This document shows positions 20,442 to 28,464 of a DNA stretch of 36,741 bases, piece after piece. Origin of the DNA: a virus. The DNA is taken from positions 1-36,741 of IMG/VR virus record IMGVR_UViG_3300018018_000452, one strand, 5' to 3'. Position 1 is the stretch's first letter. Each line of letters begins with the position of its first letter. The notes beneath the pieces were generated by a model. That model had not been told where the DNA came from, ran no database searches, and saw only the letters and a list, made by a program, of their open reading frames with translations. The position numbers were made by a program, and so were the translations under genes.

Positions 20442-21539
20442 ATGAGTCAAAATTGCGAAGGAAATATAAAGACCTTTACGGCAGCGGAAGCCTTGGAGGC
20501 CTTCAGACGTGTCAGGTTAGATTCTTCCGGCAATGTGGTTTATTCCGATTCCGGAGAGACCTGGATTGGCACAACCGAGCATTATGCCGCTAATGCCGCA
20601 CAAGTATCAATCCGTCTGCGAACGGCAAGCGGGACGCGAAAGGTGACGGCGGCAGGGGCATTCAGTATCAATGCCCTGCTTTATGGCGCCGATGACGGTA
20701 AGGTCGATGATGCCGTCGCTGGGTCACCTACATTAAGAGCACTGGAAGCAGCGACGGCAAATAATGATGTTATCGAGGCCATCGATGAGGAAGGCGTGGA
20801 CGTCGCCGGGGATTCGTTTATCTGGGTTAGCCCTAATGGCGATGATTCAGGAGATGGTTCGTTTACATCACCCTATCTGACTATTACTAAAGCATTTACG
20901 CAAGTAACTGCAGTCAGACCGATAGTTATGGTTATGCCCGGCGAATATGCGGAAGTTGACCTGGTATGGCCGAATATAAATGGCGTTCGACTTATTGCGC
21001 CTTTCGGTTCAGTTCTTATCGGGCAATCGACTAAAGCGGCAACTGCCGTCATAACAATGGCCCCGACTACCGCTACAAGTACTTGGGAAGCCTATATATC
21101 GGAAGGTATTGATATTGAATCTGATTACACAGGTGGCACCTGTCTTGCGATTGCAAACGCTGATATAACCAAAAAAATGGTTATTCAAGTGGATGCTGAC
21201 CTTTCGACAAAGGCAGTTACGGATAAATCAGTAACTATTACGAACACCGTATCGTCCGCAGCGATTAGAGTTTATGCCGCCGGCAATTTCCCAACATGGG
21301 AAGGAACTGTTACATTCGTCGCTCTTAATGCGAGTGACAGGTTGCGGGTTTACAACCACAGGATAATAGGCGCTATAACACAGACTGGAGCGGTTGCAGT
21401 CGAATTAACATTTATCAATTCGGCAATACCTACCGTTACCAAGACCAGCGAGGCTGCTCTGAACAATATCAACTGCTGGCACGAGACCGATGCTGACCCG
21501 GATGTTTATACGGCTTATACCAACGCTTACGATACATAG
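20442..21539 (+). CDS. Capsid decoration-like protein fused to a beta-helix domain
   Basis: A 365-residue protein in the decoration-protein slot between protease and major capsid protein. Residues 10-115 (TAAEALEAFRRVRLDSSGNV, TEHYAANAAQVSIRLRTASG, KVTAAGAFSINALLYGADDG) resemble small capsid decoration proteins. From Trp128 the sequence WVSPNGDDSGDGSFTSPYLT begins a right-handed parallel beta-helix of pectate-lyase/adhesin style (PIVMVMPGEYAEVDLVWPNI ...), rich in Thr, Val and Ala. This predicts beta-helices displayed on the head surface, possibly for carbohydrate binding. AAAGGAGTAAAAC gives a strong ribosome binding site. Confidence 0.6.
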   Translation: MSQNCEGNIKTFTAAEALEAFRRVRLDSSGNVVYSDSGETWIGTTEHYAANAAQVSIRLRTASGTRKVTAAGAFSINALLYGADDGKVDDAVAGSPTLRALEAATANNDVIEAIDEEGVDVAGDSFIWVSPNGDDSGDGSFTSPYLTITKAFTQVTAVRPIVMVMPGEYAEVDLVWPNINGVRLIAPFGSVLIGQSTKAATAVITMAPTTATSTWEAYISEGIDIESDYTGGTCLAIANADITKKMVIQVDADLSTKAVTDKSVTITNTVSSAAIRVYAAGNFPTWEGTVTFVALNASDRLRVYNHRIIGAITQTGAVAVELTFINSAIPTVTKTSEAALNNINCWHETDADPDVYTAYTNAYDT

Positions 21540-21593
21540 TATTTATGGGACTAATGTAACGGAAGTGATTATTTAGTAAAAGTAAAGAGTTTG

Positions 21594-21701
21594 AAAAGTA
21601 AATAGACAGTTATACGGGTCCGCCGGCGGCTGATCACCAAGGGCGGCGAAAAGACAAATTAACGGCTGATAGGGGCCTATCCTCCTGTCAGCCGTTTTTT
21701 T
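21594..21701 (+). promoter_or_regulatory. Leader element, copy 2 (before the major capsid gene)
   Basis: AAAAGTAAATA (21594-21604), CTGATCAC (21630-21637), GGCGG (21642-21646) and the terminator hairpin from 21661. Here CCGCC (21620-21624) can pair with GGCGG around the CTGATCAC box, placing it in a loop. The spacing between the first two boxes is longer than in copies 1 and 3. The element fills the middle of a 294-base gap. The remainder, 21702-21833, holds a GGTCGCCAGTCTCTGGTCGC repeat-like stretch and an A/G-rich ribosome binding region, with no gene. Confidence 0.7.
21661..21701 (+). terminator. Intrinsic terminator of leader element 2
   Basis: A 9-bp stem 21661-21669 with 21688-21696 closed by a T-G pair and a short inner AGG/CCT helix, followed by seven Ts. 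Confidence 0.8.
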
Positions 21702-21833
21702 GTGCCCGTGAAAACAGCAGATGGTCGCCAGTCTCTGGTCGCTGGCTGAAGGAATGAGGCCGGGAAAAAAGAAAACAGAAAAAAGAAAAAATAAAAACCG
21801 GGATAGCCGGAAAAATTGAAAAGGAGAATACAA

Positions 21834-22796
21834 ATGATTCAACATCCAACTTATGCGGTGCCGAGAATGGACCTCGGCGAGGCGTTCCACGAATATGACC
21901 CGTCAGTCGATGGGTTCATAGCAACTCAGGTGCTGCCGGCACTGCCGGTGGCCAAGGAAGCGGCCACAATGAGTGTTATCACCCGCGAGAACCTTAAACG
22001 CGCAGATGCCAAGCATTCCAACGGGGCCGCTTTCAACCGCATCAACCTGATTTCGGAAGACAAGGCGTATGCCTGCGAGGATTATGGGCTCGAAATACAG
22101 CTCACCGACAAGGACAGGGCGAAATATAGGGATGATTACGATGCCGAAATCGAATCATCTCAGGCGCTGGCCAAAAAGATTTTCAATGAACTGGAAATCC
22201 GCGTTGCAACGGCCGTATTCAATACGACCACGTGGGCAACCGGGACAGCGGCACTTTATACAGACAACAAGGCAACACCATGGAGCACCACAACAACCGA
22301 TCCAATCATACAGGTAGCGGCAGCGAAAGAAAAGGTCCGCGTCAATTCCGGAGTGCGGGCGGATGCTCTGATTATCGGCGAGCCGGCCCTTAATCATCTT
22401 CTTGCCAATACAGTCATCAGAGCAAGGTTCCCGGGCGTTGCGGTAATAAGCGAAGCGATGCTGCGGGCGAACCTTGCGGCCATTTTCGGGCTGACGGACC
22501 TGATTGTAGGCGGTGCAGTCTATGATTCGGCGAAGGAAGGACAGGTCTTTACCGGTGCCGACATCTGGGACTACAAGTATGCGATGGTCGCCAAGATCCA
22601 GAGAGGCCCGACAAGAGTCAATCCGGGTATCGGCCGCGTGATGACGTGGGAAGAACTGACCGACGCCGCTGATATTGCCCCCGTGCTGCAGTACCGCGAA
22701 GAGCAGACGGTAAGCGATATATTCCGCATCCAGCAATATCTCGATGAACTGATTTTCGATGCATACTTCGGGCACCTGATGCGGATAGAGACATAA
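21834..22796 (+). CDS. Major capsid protein
   Basis: A 320-residue HK97-fold capsid protein of the type seen with lambda-like portals. Supporting segments: DGFIATQVLPALPVAKEAAT (N-arm), EDYGLEIQLTDKDRAKYRDD, VRVNSGVRADALIIGEPALN (P-domain helix/strand), AIFGLTDLIVGGAVYDSAKE, and IFRIQQYLDELIFDAYFGHL at the C-terminus, where family members end with the protein that responds to the capsid lattice. The start at 21834 has AAGGAG seven bases upstream. It follows leader element copy 2, consistent with special control of the most abundant virion protein. Confidence 0.88.
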   Translation: MIQHPTYAVPRMDLGEAFHEYDPSVDGFIATQVLPALPVAKEAATMSVITRENLKRADAKHSNGAAFNRINLISEDKAYACEDYGLEIQLTDKDRAKYRDDYDAEIESSQALAKKIFNELEIRVATAVFNTTTWATGTAALYTDNKATPWSTTTTDPIIQVAAAKEKVRVNSGVRADALIIGEPALNHLLANTVIRARFPGVAVISEAMLRANLAAIFGLTDLIVGGAVYDSAKEGQVFTGADIWDYKYAMVAKIQRGPTRVNPGIGRVMTWEELTDAADIAPVLQYREEQTVSDIFRIQQYLDELIFDAYFGHLMRIET

Positions 22797-22821
22797 GCAT
22801 ATTACCCGCTGTGAAGCGTTT

Positions 22822-22861
22822 GAGGGCGATGGGCGGCCCGCAACGGCCGCCCTGTCGCCTC
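22822..22861 (+). other. GC-rich hairpin after the major capsid gene
   Basis: GGGCGGCC 22831-22838 with GGCCGCCC 22845-22852 around CGCAAC, continued by GGCGA 22825-22829 with TCGCC 22855-22859. No T-run follows, so it may protect or process the capsid mRNA end rather than terminate. Confidence 0.5.
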
Positions 22862-22862
22862 G

Positions 22863-22949
22863 GATTGGTAATTGGTAATCCGCCTTCGCGTGAGCGACAT
22901 AGCCGCTTCGGCGGAGGCACTTGGTAATTGGTAAATGGTAATTGGTAAA
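22863..22949 (+). repeat. R3 repeats interrupted by a TCCGCC...GGCGGA palindrome
   Basis: GGATTGGTAATTGGTAAT (22862-22879) and further GGTAATT units (22921-22949) flank a segment whose ends, TCCGCC (22879-22884) and GGCGGA (22910-22915), are inverted repeats. It looks like a small palindromic element inserted into a R3 array. Confidence 0.5.
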
Positions 22950-22965
22950 TGATAGCGGGGAATAT

Positions 22966-23229
22966 ATGAATGAAACGGTAACAACAAATCTTATGACTCC
23001 GATTATTCAATATGGGTTTGCAGGGTTCAGTGTAATACTTCTAATTATAATTATCTGGCTCATCCGCGAATTATTGAAGGTTATCAGGGAAAATAACAAG
23101 GTAATTGCTGCAAATACCGTGGCCATTGCCGCCGTAGATAAACACTCCAGCGATGCACTTGATATTATTATTGAGTTGAAAGATGAGTTGTTGAAACGGC
23201 CGTGCATAGCAAAATTCAAGCAGGAATAA
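22966..23229 (+). CDS. Small membrane-anchored protein
   Basis: An 87-residue protein. MNETVTTNLMTPIIQYGFAG is followed by a strong membrane helix (FSVILLIIIIWLIRELL, about 20-37) and then a helical, coiled-coil-prone tail (KVIRENNKVIAANTVAIAAV ... DIIIELKDELLKR). The topology resembles single-helix phage membrane proteins that accompany lysis genes, but its place after the major capsid gene is unusual. It is the first of four consecutive genes with export or membrane signals. The next ATG follows its stop immediately. Confidence 0.6.
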   Translation: MNETVTTNLMTPIIQYGFAGFSVILLIIIIWLIRELLKVIRENNKVIAANTVAIAAVDKHSSDALDIIIELKDELLKRPCIAKFKQE

Positions 23230-24777
23230 ATGAAAATCGAAAATCATAAATCAGAAATCATAATTGCTCTGCTTCTGCTGGTTTTTGGACTATCAAGCAA
23301 TTGCTTTAGTGTTTGGGTTTTACCGACTTCCTACGATGACCCAGACAACAAATGGACAAATGAAACTTCTGCTTATGATACTAATTTAGCTACTGCTGCA
23401 ACATACACTTTGGTTAGCGGTGTGCAGCATTATATAAATTTTTTCCACGATGGAGTTACGGATTGTAATAAAATAAAATTGTATATAATTCCTGCTACGG
23501 CCCAGACTGGAGTGTGTGATGTAAATTATAACGGTGCGTGGCATAATATATTTACCGGCACTGTGACGAGCGGCTGGCACACATACGAAATAGGTTCAAG
23601 CCAAACAATTGTGGGCGTAAGATTCAAATTAACGGCTTTCATCGCCAGTGCTTCTTTGTATGAGATATCTTTCTGGCAGCCAAGCACGGCAAAGCCGACA
23701 AAAGTAGCTAATTTATACCCTGCTAATTTGGAATCAAATAAGGGATTTGAACTACTTCTTACCTGGTCGATTGGAAATTTGCTGGATACAGATAGTTATA
23801 ATGTTTACTTTGGAACTGACAATCCACCTACTAACATAGTTAATGGCGAAAACAAATCCATTTCAGGCACACCGGCCGTTGAGGCCTATGAAGTAAACGG
23901 ATTATCACTGACTACTTACTACTGGCGGGTAGATGCTAAAAATGATTATGATGTGAACAACGGAGATATTTGGTCTTTTACGACAAAGGCGGACACTGGC
24001 GAAGATTTAACCCGTTGCAGTGTTTCTCATTGGAAAATGAACGAGGATAATGCTGACCCCAATGTGTATGATTCTCTCGGATATTCAACCGGCACTTTTC
24101 ACGGTTCAGATGCAAATACTTCTGCGCATCATACAATCGGCAGAATCAATGGTGGGCTACATACGGATGGAATAGATAATTATATAAATCTTGGAGACCC
24201 TTTTCTATCAGTTTTCGGTGCAATAGATTCACCAGATGGTTTTACGGTGACTTTTTGGTATAAACCCGACGCGAATAACCCTGGAGATTTAGACGAGATT
24301 TTTGGTCTCAGAAGTCAAACTTCTCCCTGGAACATTGTTTCTATTTGGGGGCGAACGAACCTGAATTATGCAGCAAACACTTCACCTGTTGCGGGTTTAT
24401 ATGCAACTGAATCCTACCCTGCTGTATTTGACATTAGTAAACAATGGACAATGGTAACGGCAACAATTACCAAACTATCCCCTGTTGCAGTAAGAGGCAA
24501 ATTATATATGAATGGGGTTCTTGTAGCGACATCTCCCATATCGAATCAGACTATGGCGGATTATAATTATGCTTTTAACCCACTTATCGGGGATTCAGAT
24601 ATGGATGGAGTTCCTATACTCACTGAACATACTGCCGGTATTTATGATGATGTACGGATATGCAAAGAAGTATTGACACAGAAACAAATTGCTTTTCTTT
24701 ATCATAATGGTGAAGGGACAGAAGAATTGAGTTCTACTAATCGTAGGGGTATAAAAATACGAAAAATAGTAAGATGA
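23230..24777 (+). CDS. Secreted FN3 / LamG multidomain protein
   Basis: A 515-residue protein with an apparent signal peptide (residues 1 to about 28: basic start, then IIIALLLLVFGLSSNCF). A beta-sandwich follows (about 40-150, DPDNKWTNETSAYDTN...). Next is an FN3-like domain (155-260; LLTWSIGNLLDTDSYNVYFG, then TYYWRVDAKN and GDIWSFTT). The C-terminal LamG / concanavalin-like domain (265-500; SHWKMNEDN, then DGIDNYINLGDP and GFTVTFWYKPDANNPGDLDE) is a probable glycan binder. The style is that of planctomycete surface proteins. The N-terminus (MKIENHKSEII) is encoded by the same AT-rich words as 280-320. Composition is more AT-rich than the capsid genes, suggesting recent acquisition. Confidence 0.75.
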   Translation: MKIENHKSEIIIALLLLVFGLSSNCFSVWVLPTSYDDPDNKWTNETSAYDTNLATAATYTLVSGVQHYINFFHDGVTDCNKIKLYIIPATAQTGVCDVNYNGAWHNIFTGTVTSGWHTYEIGSSQTIVGVRFKLTAFIASASLYEISFWQPSTAKPTKVANLYPANLESNKGFELLLTWSIGNLLDTDSYNVYFGTDNPPTNIVNGENKSISGTPAVEAYEVNGLSLTTYYWRVDAKNDYDVNNGDIWSFTTKADTGEDLTRCSVSHWKMNEDNADPNVYDSLGYSTGTFHGSDANTSAHHTIGRINGGLHTDGIDNYINLGDPFLSVFGAIDSPDGFTVTFWYKPDANNPGDLDEIFGLRSQTSPWNIVSIWGRTNLNYAANTSPVAGLYATESYPAVFDISKQWTMVTATITKLSPVAVRGKLYMNGVLVATSPISNQTMADYNYAFNPLIGDSDMDGVPILTEHTAGIYDDVRICKEVLTQKQIAFLYHNGEGTEELSSTNRRGIKIRKIVR

Positions 24778-24805
24778 TTTAGGGTATAAAAACGAGAAAA
24801 ATTGT
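24748..24805 (+). repeat. Imperfect tandem duplication at a gene junction
   Basis: 24748-24770 and 24783-24805 are near-identical and encode GIKIRKIV and GIKTRKIV respectively: the C-terminus of the LamG protein and the reading frame leading into the next gene. Confidence 0.6.
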
Positions 24806-24812
24806 TATAAAT

Positions 24813-25472
24813 TTGTTGCTGGTTTTCGGGTTTATTTTCTGTTGTGGGATGATGATTCAGCAGAAACTCATAGAGATTGACCCGATAGTTGCGGCAATTA
24901 ACGGCATCATCAAATCCAACGGAACTACTATTTCAGCGGCTTTATCTGGAATTGATTATGCTCCGGCCACCTCCGGCACGGCCATATTGAAGGGCAGTGG
25001 TTCTGGTGGTTTCAGTGCAGCATCTTCGGGAACAGATTACGAACCCGCTCATTCTTTGGATTGCAGGGTTACATCGCAATTCGATAAAACCAGCGACACC
25101 AATCTTGCGAATATCCCCGGACTTTCGGCGACACTTGTTGCGGGACAGACTTATACTTTCGAGGCGGTTCTTTTTGTTACAAGTGGAGCTACCGGAGTAA
25201 ATAAAACTGCGGTATCTGGAACTTGCACGGCGACCTCAATTATTTATGATTCGTTGAGACTTATTACCGCCGGATTTCCAACTTTAGTGCGTGCCACGGC
25301 ATTGGATACTTCATCAGCAGGTTCTACATCAGGTTCAGTCCAAATACTTATTCGTGGCACGATTGTCGTCAATGCCGGTGGCACTTTGACAATTCAATTT
25401 GCCCAAAATGTATCAAGTGCCAATACAAGTTCCGTTTTGGTGGGGTCACATATGCTGATTAAGGCGTGGTAA
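24813..25472 (+). CDS. Secreted or membrane-anchored fibre-like protein
   Basis: 219 residues from a TTG. The N-terminus [17 protein letters not shown] is a membrane helix or signal. It is followed by the repetitive [20 protein letters not shown] ... [17 protein letters not shown] pattern that I recognise from phage fibre proteins. The C-terminal half is Thr/Ser/Ala-rich beta structure. The frame is open from 24783 and would add KTRKIVIN, an ideal basic n-region, but contains only ATA or ATT as starts. TTG at 24813 is therefore provisional. It ends just before the next signal-peptide gene. Confidence 0.5.
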   Translation: MLLVFGFIFCCGMMIQQKLIEIDPIVAAINGIIKSNGTTISAALSGIDYAPATSGTAILKGSGSGGFSAASSGTDYEPAHSLDCRVTSQFDKTSDTNLANIPGLSATLVAGQTYTFEAVLFVTSGATGVNKTAVSGTCTATSIIYDSLRLITAGFPTLVRATALDTSSAGSTSGSVQILIRGTIVVNAGGTLTIQFAQNVSSANTSSVLVGSHMLIKAW

Positions 25473-25474
25473 AA

Positions 25475-26446
25475 ATGAAAAAGATATTTATTTTACTTAT
25501 TGTTTTCTTAATGGCATTGTCTGTCTGGGCAGCGAATGAAGTGAAATTTATCTTTACGGCGGGACGAACATTAAACTTTAGTATTTATCAACCCGATGGA
25601 ACATTGAGGGGAACTGCCTGGCAATCACTTCCTGAAATCGGGACAACCAGATATTATACGGCCACTCCTTCAACAGCCCCCGTGGCCGGTGATGTGATAG
25701 ATGTAAACGATACTGTCTCTGGTTTAGTCGGCTACGGAGAATACGAACCAACACAGACGGGTGATAATTATGCTGTTGTGAAATCCGGTGGTTCGGGCGA
25801 TGTGAATGCCAGTTGGACGGTTGCGAAAAACGCATTTACCGATGCCAACAGCGCCAATGGCAAGGGAACGACCATACAGACAAATCAGGCAATAATAATA
25901 TCCTATGCAGACCCGAACAGGTTTGATAATACCGGAACTGTCGCAGATACGGTTCAGGGGTATATGGACAATAATTCAACCCGGTTTGCGGCTATCTCTG
26001 CAAAGACAGGTTTGATACCCGCCTCGCCGGCGGCAACGGGAGAACTGCAGCCGGCAGTGGCGGCAGCGCTTGCGGACTATGGAGTTTCGATTCAGGCAAA
26101 GGAAGATGCCAACCATTTGCTCACGCAGAATGCCATCGCCGCCGCAAAGGAAGCGTCTGATGCCAACTTTATAAAAACCAACGGTAAAATTGATGACATA
26201 AATACATCAGTCCCGACTGCGGCAGAAATCCGCGATGCAATCTTCGCAAAGACCGGCATCACCGCAGGCGGGACGCGGACATATAAAGAAATCATAAAGT
26301 TACAGGATGCCTGGTTGCTGGGTAAATGGACGGACAGCAACGAAGCCGGAACTTACAATATTTCCGATGCCGAGGATATGAATGTGACCATTCTTAAATA
26401 TACCCCCGGGGTGACGAGCCCGCAAAAAACGGTAATAACACCATGA
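25475..26446 (+). CDS. Secreted structural-like protein with signal peptide
   Basis: A 323-residue protein. [20 protein letters not shown] is a classic Sec signal peptide with a likely cleavage site after VWA-A. The mature part begins with a beta domain ([20 protein letters not shown]), continues with Asp/Asn/Ala-rich helical segments ([20 protein letters not shown]), and has [20 protein letters not shown], a segment resembling collar/fibre head-binding proteins. The ATG is preferred; an in-frame GTG at 25466 overlaps the upstream stop. Its function in a virion operon is unclear: exported cell-surface factor or virion component. Confidence 0.6.
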   Translation: MKKIFILLIVFLMALSVWAANEVKFIFTAGRTLNFSIYQPDGTLRGTAWQSLPEIGTTRYYTATPSTAPVAGDVIDVNDTVSGLVGYGEYEPTQTGDNYAVVKSGGSGDVNASWTVAKNAFTDANSANGKGTTIQTNQAIIISYADPNRFDNTGTVADTVQGYMDNNSTRFAAISAKTGLIPASPAATGELQPAVAAALADYGVSIQAKEDANHLLTQNAIAAAKEASDANFIKTNGKIDDINTSVPTAAEIRDAIFAKTGITAGGTRTYKEIIKLQDAWLLGKWTDSNEAGTYNISDAEDMNVTILKYTPGVTSPQKTVITP

Positions 26447-26486
26447 TAAAGATAAAAACAATCATACTGTTCGGGAGAGAATTATA

Positions 26487-27179
26487 ATGCCCCCGGTAGT
26501 GGCCAATGACCCGATTGCAGTATCATCCGCCGGGATACTCAGGACGGACAAGCCGGCAGCGCCGGTGCTATCAGTTGCCGCAGGCACACTCTCGGCGGTT
26601 GCCACAATAACAGGGGATAACAACTGCACTCATTACCTCTACTACAGAAAAAGCACAGATACGAGCTGGTCAGACGGCGGTAGCCGGATAGGGGATGGCA
26701 CAATAACCATCACGGGATTGGTTAATAATGTGGCTTATGTATTTGTAGCAATAAGCAAGAATGCACCCGGAATATTCAGCCTGCCATCCATAGCGATAAT
26801 ATTGACGCTGTCAGGCGCGGCGGCGGCCGCGACGGCAAATGTTTTCGACGGACTGCTCGCCGATACTGCCGATGATTTCCTCGCGGCGTTCGGAATTGAT
26901 GCGATGGTCCTGCCGCCATCGGGCGGGACAAGGGCGATAAAGGCAATCGTGGATTGCGAGCCGCCGGCGGAGATCGAGGGGATGAGCGGGGTTCATTCGA
27001 CAAGAACGACAATGGTAGTGGCGAATAATTCGACAACGGGGATAAGCAGTAGCGAGATAGATATTGGCGCAAACTGGAAGGTGCAGATAGAAACGAGGGT
27101 CGGCGAGGTACAAAAAACGAAAAGAATAACAAGAATTATATATCAGGACCGGGGAATGATGAAACTGGAAGTGAGATAA
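26487..27179 (+). CDS. Head-tail stopper with N-terminal FN3 domain
   Basis: A 230-residue protein. Residues 22-110 form an FN3-like sandwich (APVLSVAAGTLSAVATITGD, then HYLYYRKSTDTSWSDG, ITITGLVNNVAYVFVAISKN). Residues 115-230 (NVFDGLLADTADDFLAAFGI, RAIKAIVDCEPPAEIEG, WKVQIETRVGEVQ, ending RIIYQDRGMMKLEVR) match the gpFII-like head-tail stopper group that seals the DNA-filled head. The FN3 extension is unusual for a stopper of about 110 residues and would decorate the neck. It precedes the gpZ-like and terminator genes in canonical order. Confidence 0.6.
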   Translation: MPPVVANDPIAVSSAGILRTDKPAAPVLSVAAGTLSAVATITGDNNCTHYLYYRKSTDTSWSDGGSRIGDGTITITGLVNNVAYVFVAISKNAPGIFSLPSIAIILTLSGAAAAATANVFDGLLADTADDFLAAFGIDAMVLPPSGGTRAIKAIVDCEPPAEIEGMSGVHSTRTTMVVANNSTTGISSSEIDIGANWKVQIETRVGEVQKTKRITRIIYQDRGMMKLEVR

Positions 27180-27182
27180 AAC

Positions 27183-27216
27183 ATTTATGATTTATGAATT
27201 ATTAATTATGATTTGA
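27183..27216 (+). repeat. Repeat family R1 copy
   Basis: ATTTATGATTTATGAATTAT plus ATTATGATTTGAGATT just upstream of the gpZ-like start at 27226; no clear Shine-Dalgarno exists there. Confidence 0.7.
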
Positions 27217-27225
27217 GATTTGAAA

Positions 27226-27807
27226 ATGGCAGAACCGATTATTGAAGTAAAGATTGATGAGGCGAAACTGAGGAATGTCCAGCGGTTATTGCAGGATATT
27301 TCCCGGGCGCTGCCGAGAGTAATAAGCAGGACAATAAACCGGACAGTTACCCCTGTCAGAACTTCTATGGCACGGCAACTGCTCGGGCCGATAAATGAAG
27401 AGGCGGCGGCAATAAGGGCCGCACAGAAAGAGGCAGGCAGGGCAGCATTAAACCTGCGGTTTAAAATCTCTACAATCAAAAGGAATATCAGATTCCAGAA
27501 GGCGACATACAGGGTCTGGCAGGCCCTGATTTGGATTAAAAGGTTCAAAGGACAAGAGGCAGAGGCAAGCACGGAGACGGCCTTTATAACAGAGATGCCG
27601 AAGAGCGGGCATATAAGCATCTTTCGGCGACTGGGAGCAGTGAGATTGCCGATAACAGACCAAATCAGACGGCTGATGGTTCAGTTTTTTACAGGAATAT
27701 CAGGACAGGTCAGGCAGGAGGCACAGGCAAGACTTGAACGCAATGTCGAGGACCAGGTGAAGCTGGCACTTAATCAATGGAGGGCAGGAGTGGGAAGTGC
27801 AGTGTAA
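27226..27807 (+). CDS. Minor tail / neck protein, gpZ-like
   Basis: A 193-residue basic protein. ALPRVISRTINRTVTPVRTS (about 28-47) and the following helix with alternating Ala/Arg, then RFKISTIKRNIRFQKATYRV, resemble the prophage minor tail protein Z family. In lambda, gpZ acts at the head-proximal tail end and is needed for DNA delivery. Position between the stopper and the tail terminator agrees. The start is the ATG preceding AEPIIEVKIDE; two residues longer from a TTG is possible. Confidence 0.65.
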   Translation: MAEPIIEVKIDEAKLRNVQRLLQDISRALPRVISRTINRTVTPVRTSMARQLLGPINEEAAAIRAAQKEAGRAALNLRFKISTIKRNIRFQKATYRVWQALIWIKRFKGQEAEASTETAFITEMPKSGHISIFRRLGAVRLPITDQIRRLMVQFFTGISGQVRQEAQARLERNVEDQVKLALNQWRAGVGSAV

Positions 27808-27810
27808 AAA

Positions 27811-27844
27811 ATTTATTATTTATGAATTATGAATTATGATTTTT
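27811..27844 (+). repeat. Repeat family R1 copy
   Basis: ATTTATTATTTATGAATTAT and ATTATGATTTTT between the gpZ-like and tail terminator genes. Confidence 0.7.
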
Positions 27845-27855
27845 AAGAACTAAAA

Positions 27856-28317
27856 ATGTCAACGCCAATAACAGAATATATCGCCGAGAACATAAAAACG
27901 GCAATCAACGCCATCACGAGCGCCAATGGGTTCAACCAGGACCTCGTTGCTATCAGGCGCAAGAGAGTTGATTTTTACAATGTAGCGCCGGAAGACGGCA
28001 AGGTCCTGATTATGCAGGCCGAGGATGACAAACCGGGCCAGACGGTCGGATGCGCGGAATGGCTGCAGAAGTACCTGATTGCGGCCATCGTGATAGATTC
28101 GGATTCGGCGACGGACTCAATAGAGACGAAAATGGCAAAGGTCAGGGATGATATCCGCAAGAAACTCGTCGAGGACACAACACGGGGCGGATACGCAATA
28201 GATACAATCAACGGGCCCGCGACGCCGTTTGACGATGGTGAGGGATTTACAGGGATTATTTTAGAGATGGATGTCCACTACAGGACACAGTTTGCAGACC
28301 CTTATATGAAGGTATAA
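27856..28317 (+). CDS. Tail terminator-like protein
   Basis: A 153-residue alpha/beta protein. It opens STPITEYIAENIKTAINAIT and continues with DLVAIRRKRVDFYNVAPEDG, a WLQKYLIAAIVIDSDSATDS strand-helix part and IILEMDVHYRTQFADPY at the end. The order helix, RR/VDF strand, long strand, helix, closing Y-x-T strand is that of gpU/neck terminator proteins, which cap the tail tube and bind the head. Sequence support is moderate; gene order (Z, then this, then tube) supports it. Confidence 0.6.
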   Translation: MSTPITEYIAENIKTAINAITSANGFNQDLVAIRRKRVDFYNVAPEDGKVLIMQAEDDKPGQTVGCAEWLQKYLIAAIVIDSDSATDSIETKMAKVRDDIRKKLVEDTTRGGYAIDTINGPATPFDDGEGFTGIILEMDVHYRTQFADPYMKV

Positions 28318-28349
28318 AGACAGAAATCAGAATATAGAACACAGAATTA

Positions 28350-28445
28350 AAAAGTAAATAAAAACCCAATGAACTGATCACTCTGAGGGCGGCAATGGAA
28401 ACGAAACGGCTGATAGGAGCTGAAATCCTGTCAGCCGTTTTTTTT
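28350..28445 (+). promoter_or_regulatory. Leader element, copy 3 (before the tail tube gene)
   Basis: AAAAGTAAATA (28350-28360), CTGATCAC (28374-28381), GGCGG (28388-28392) and the terminator hairpin from 28404. CCC 28365-28367 can pair with GGG 28387-28389 across the CTGATCAC box. The terminator ends only six bases before the AAGGAG of the tail tube gene, so termination or read-through here would directly control that gene. Confidence 0.72.
28404..28445 (+). terminator. Intrinsic terminator of leader element 3
   Basis: A 10-bp stem 28404-28413 with 28431-28440, inner AGGA/TCCT, loop GCTGAAA, and eight Ts (28438-28445). Confidence 0.82.
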
Positions 28446-28464
28446 ATTTTAAGGAGAAACAAAG

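Noticed and set aside
21594-21701. Known riboswitch (for example fluoride or ZTP class)
   Set aside because: I compared remembered consensus sequences and found no match to their conserved cores; only the terminator is generic.
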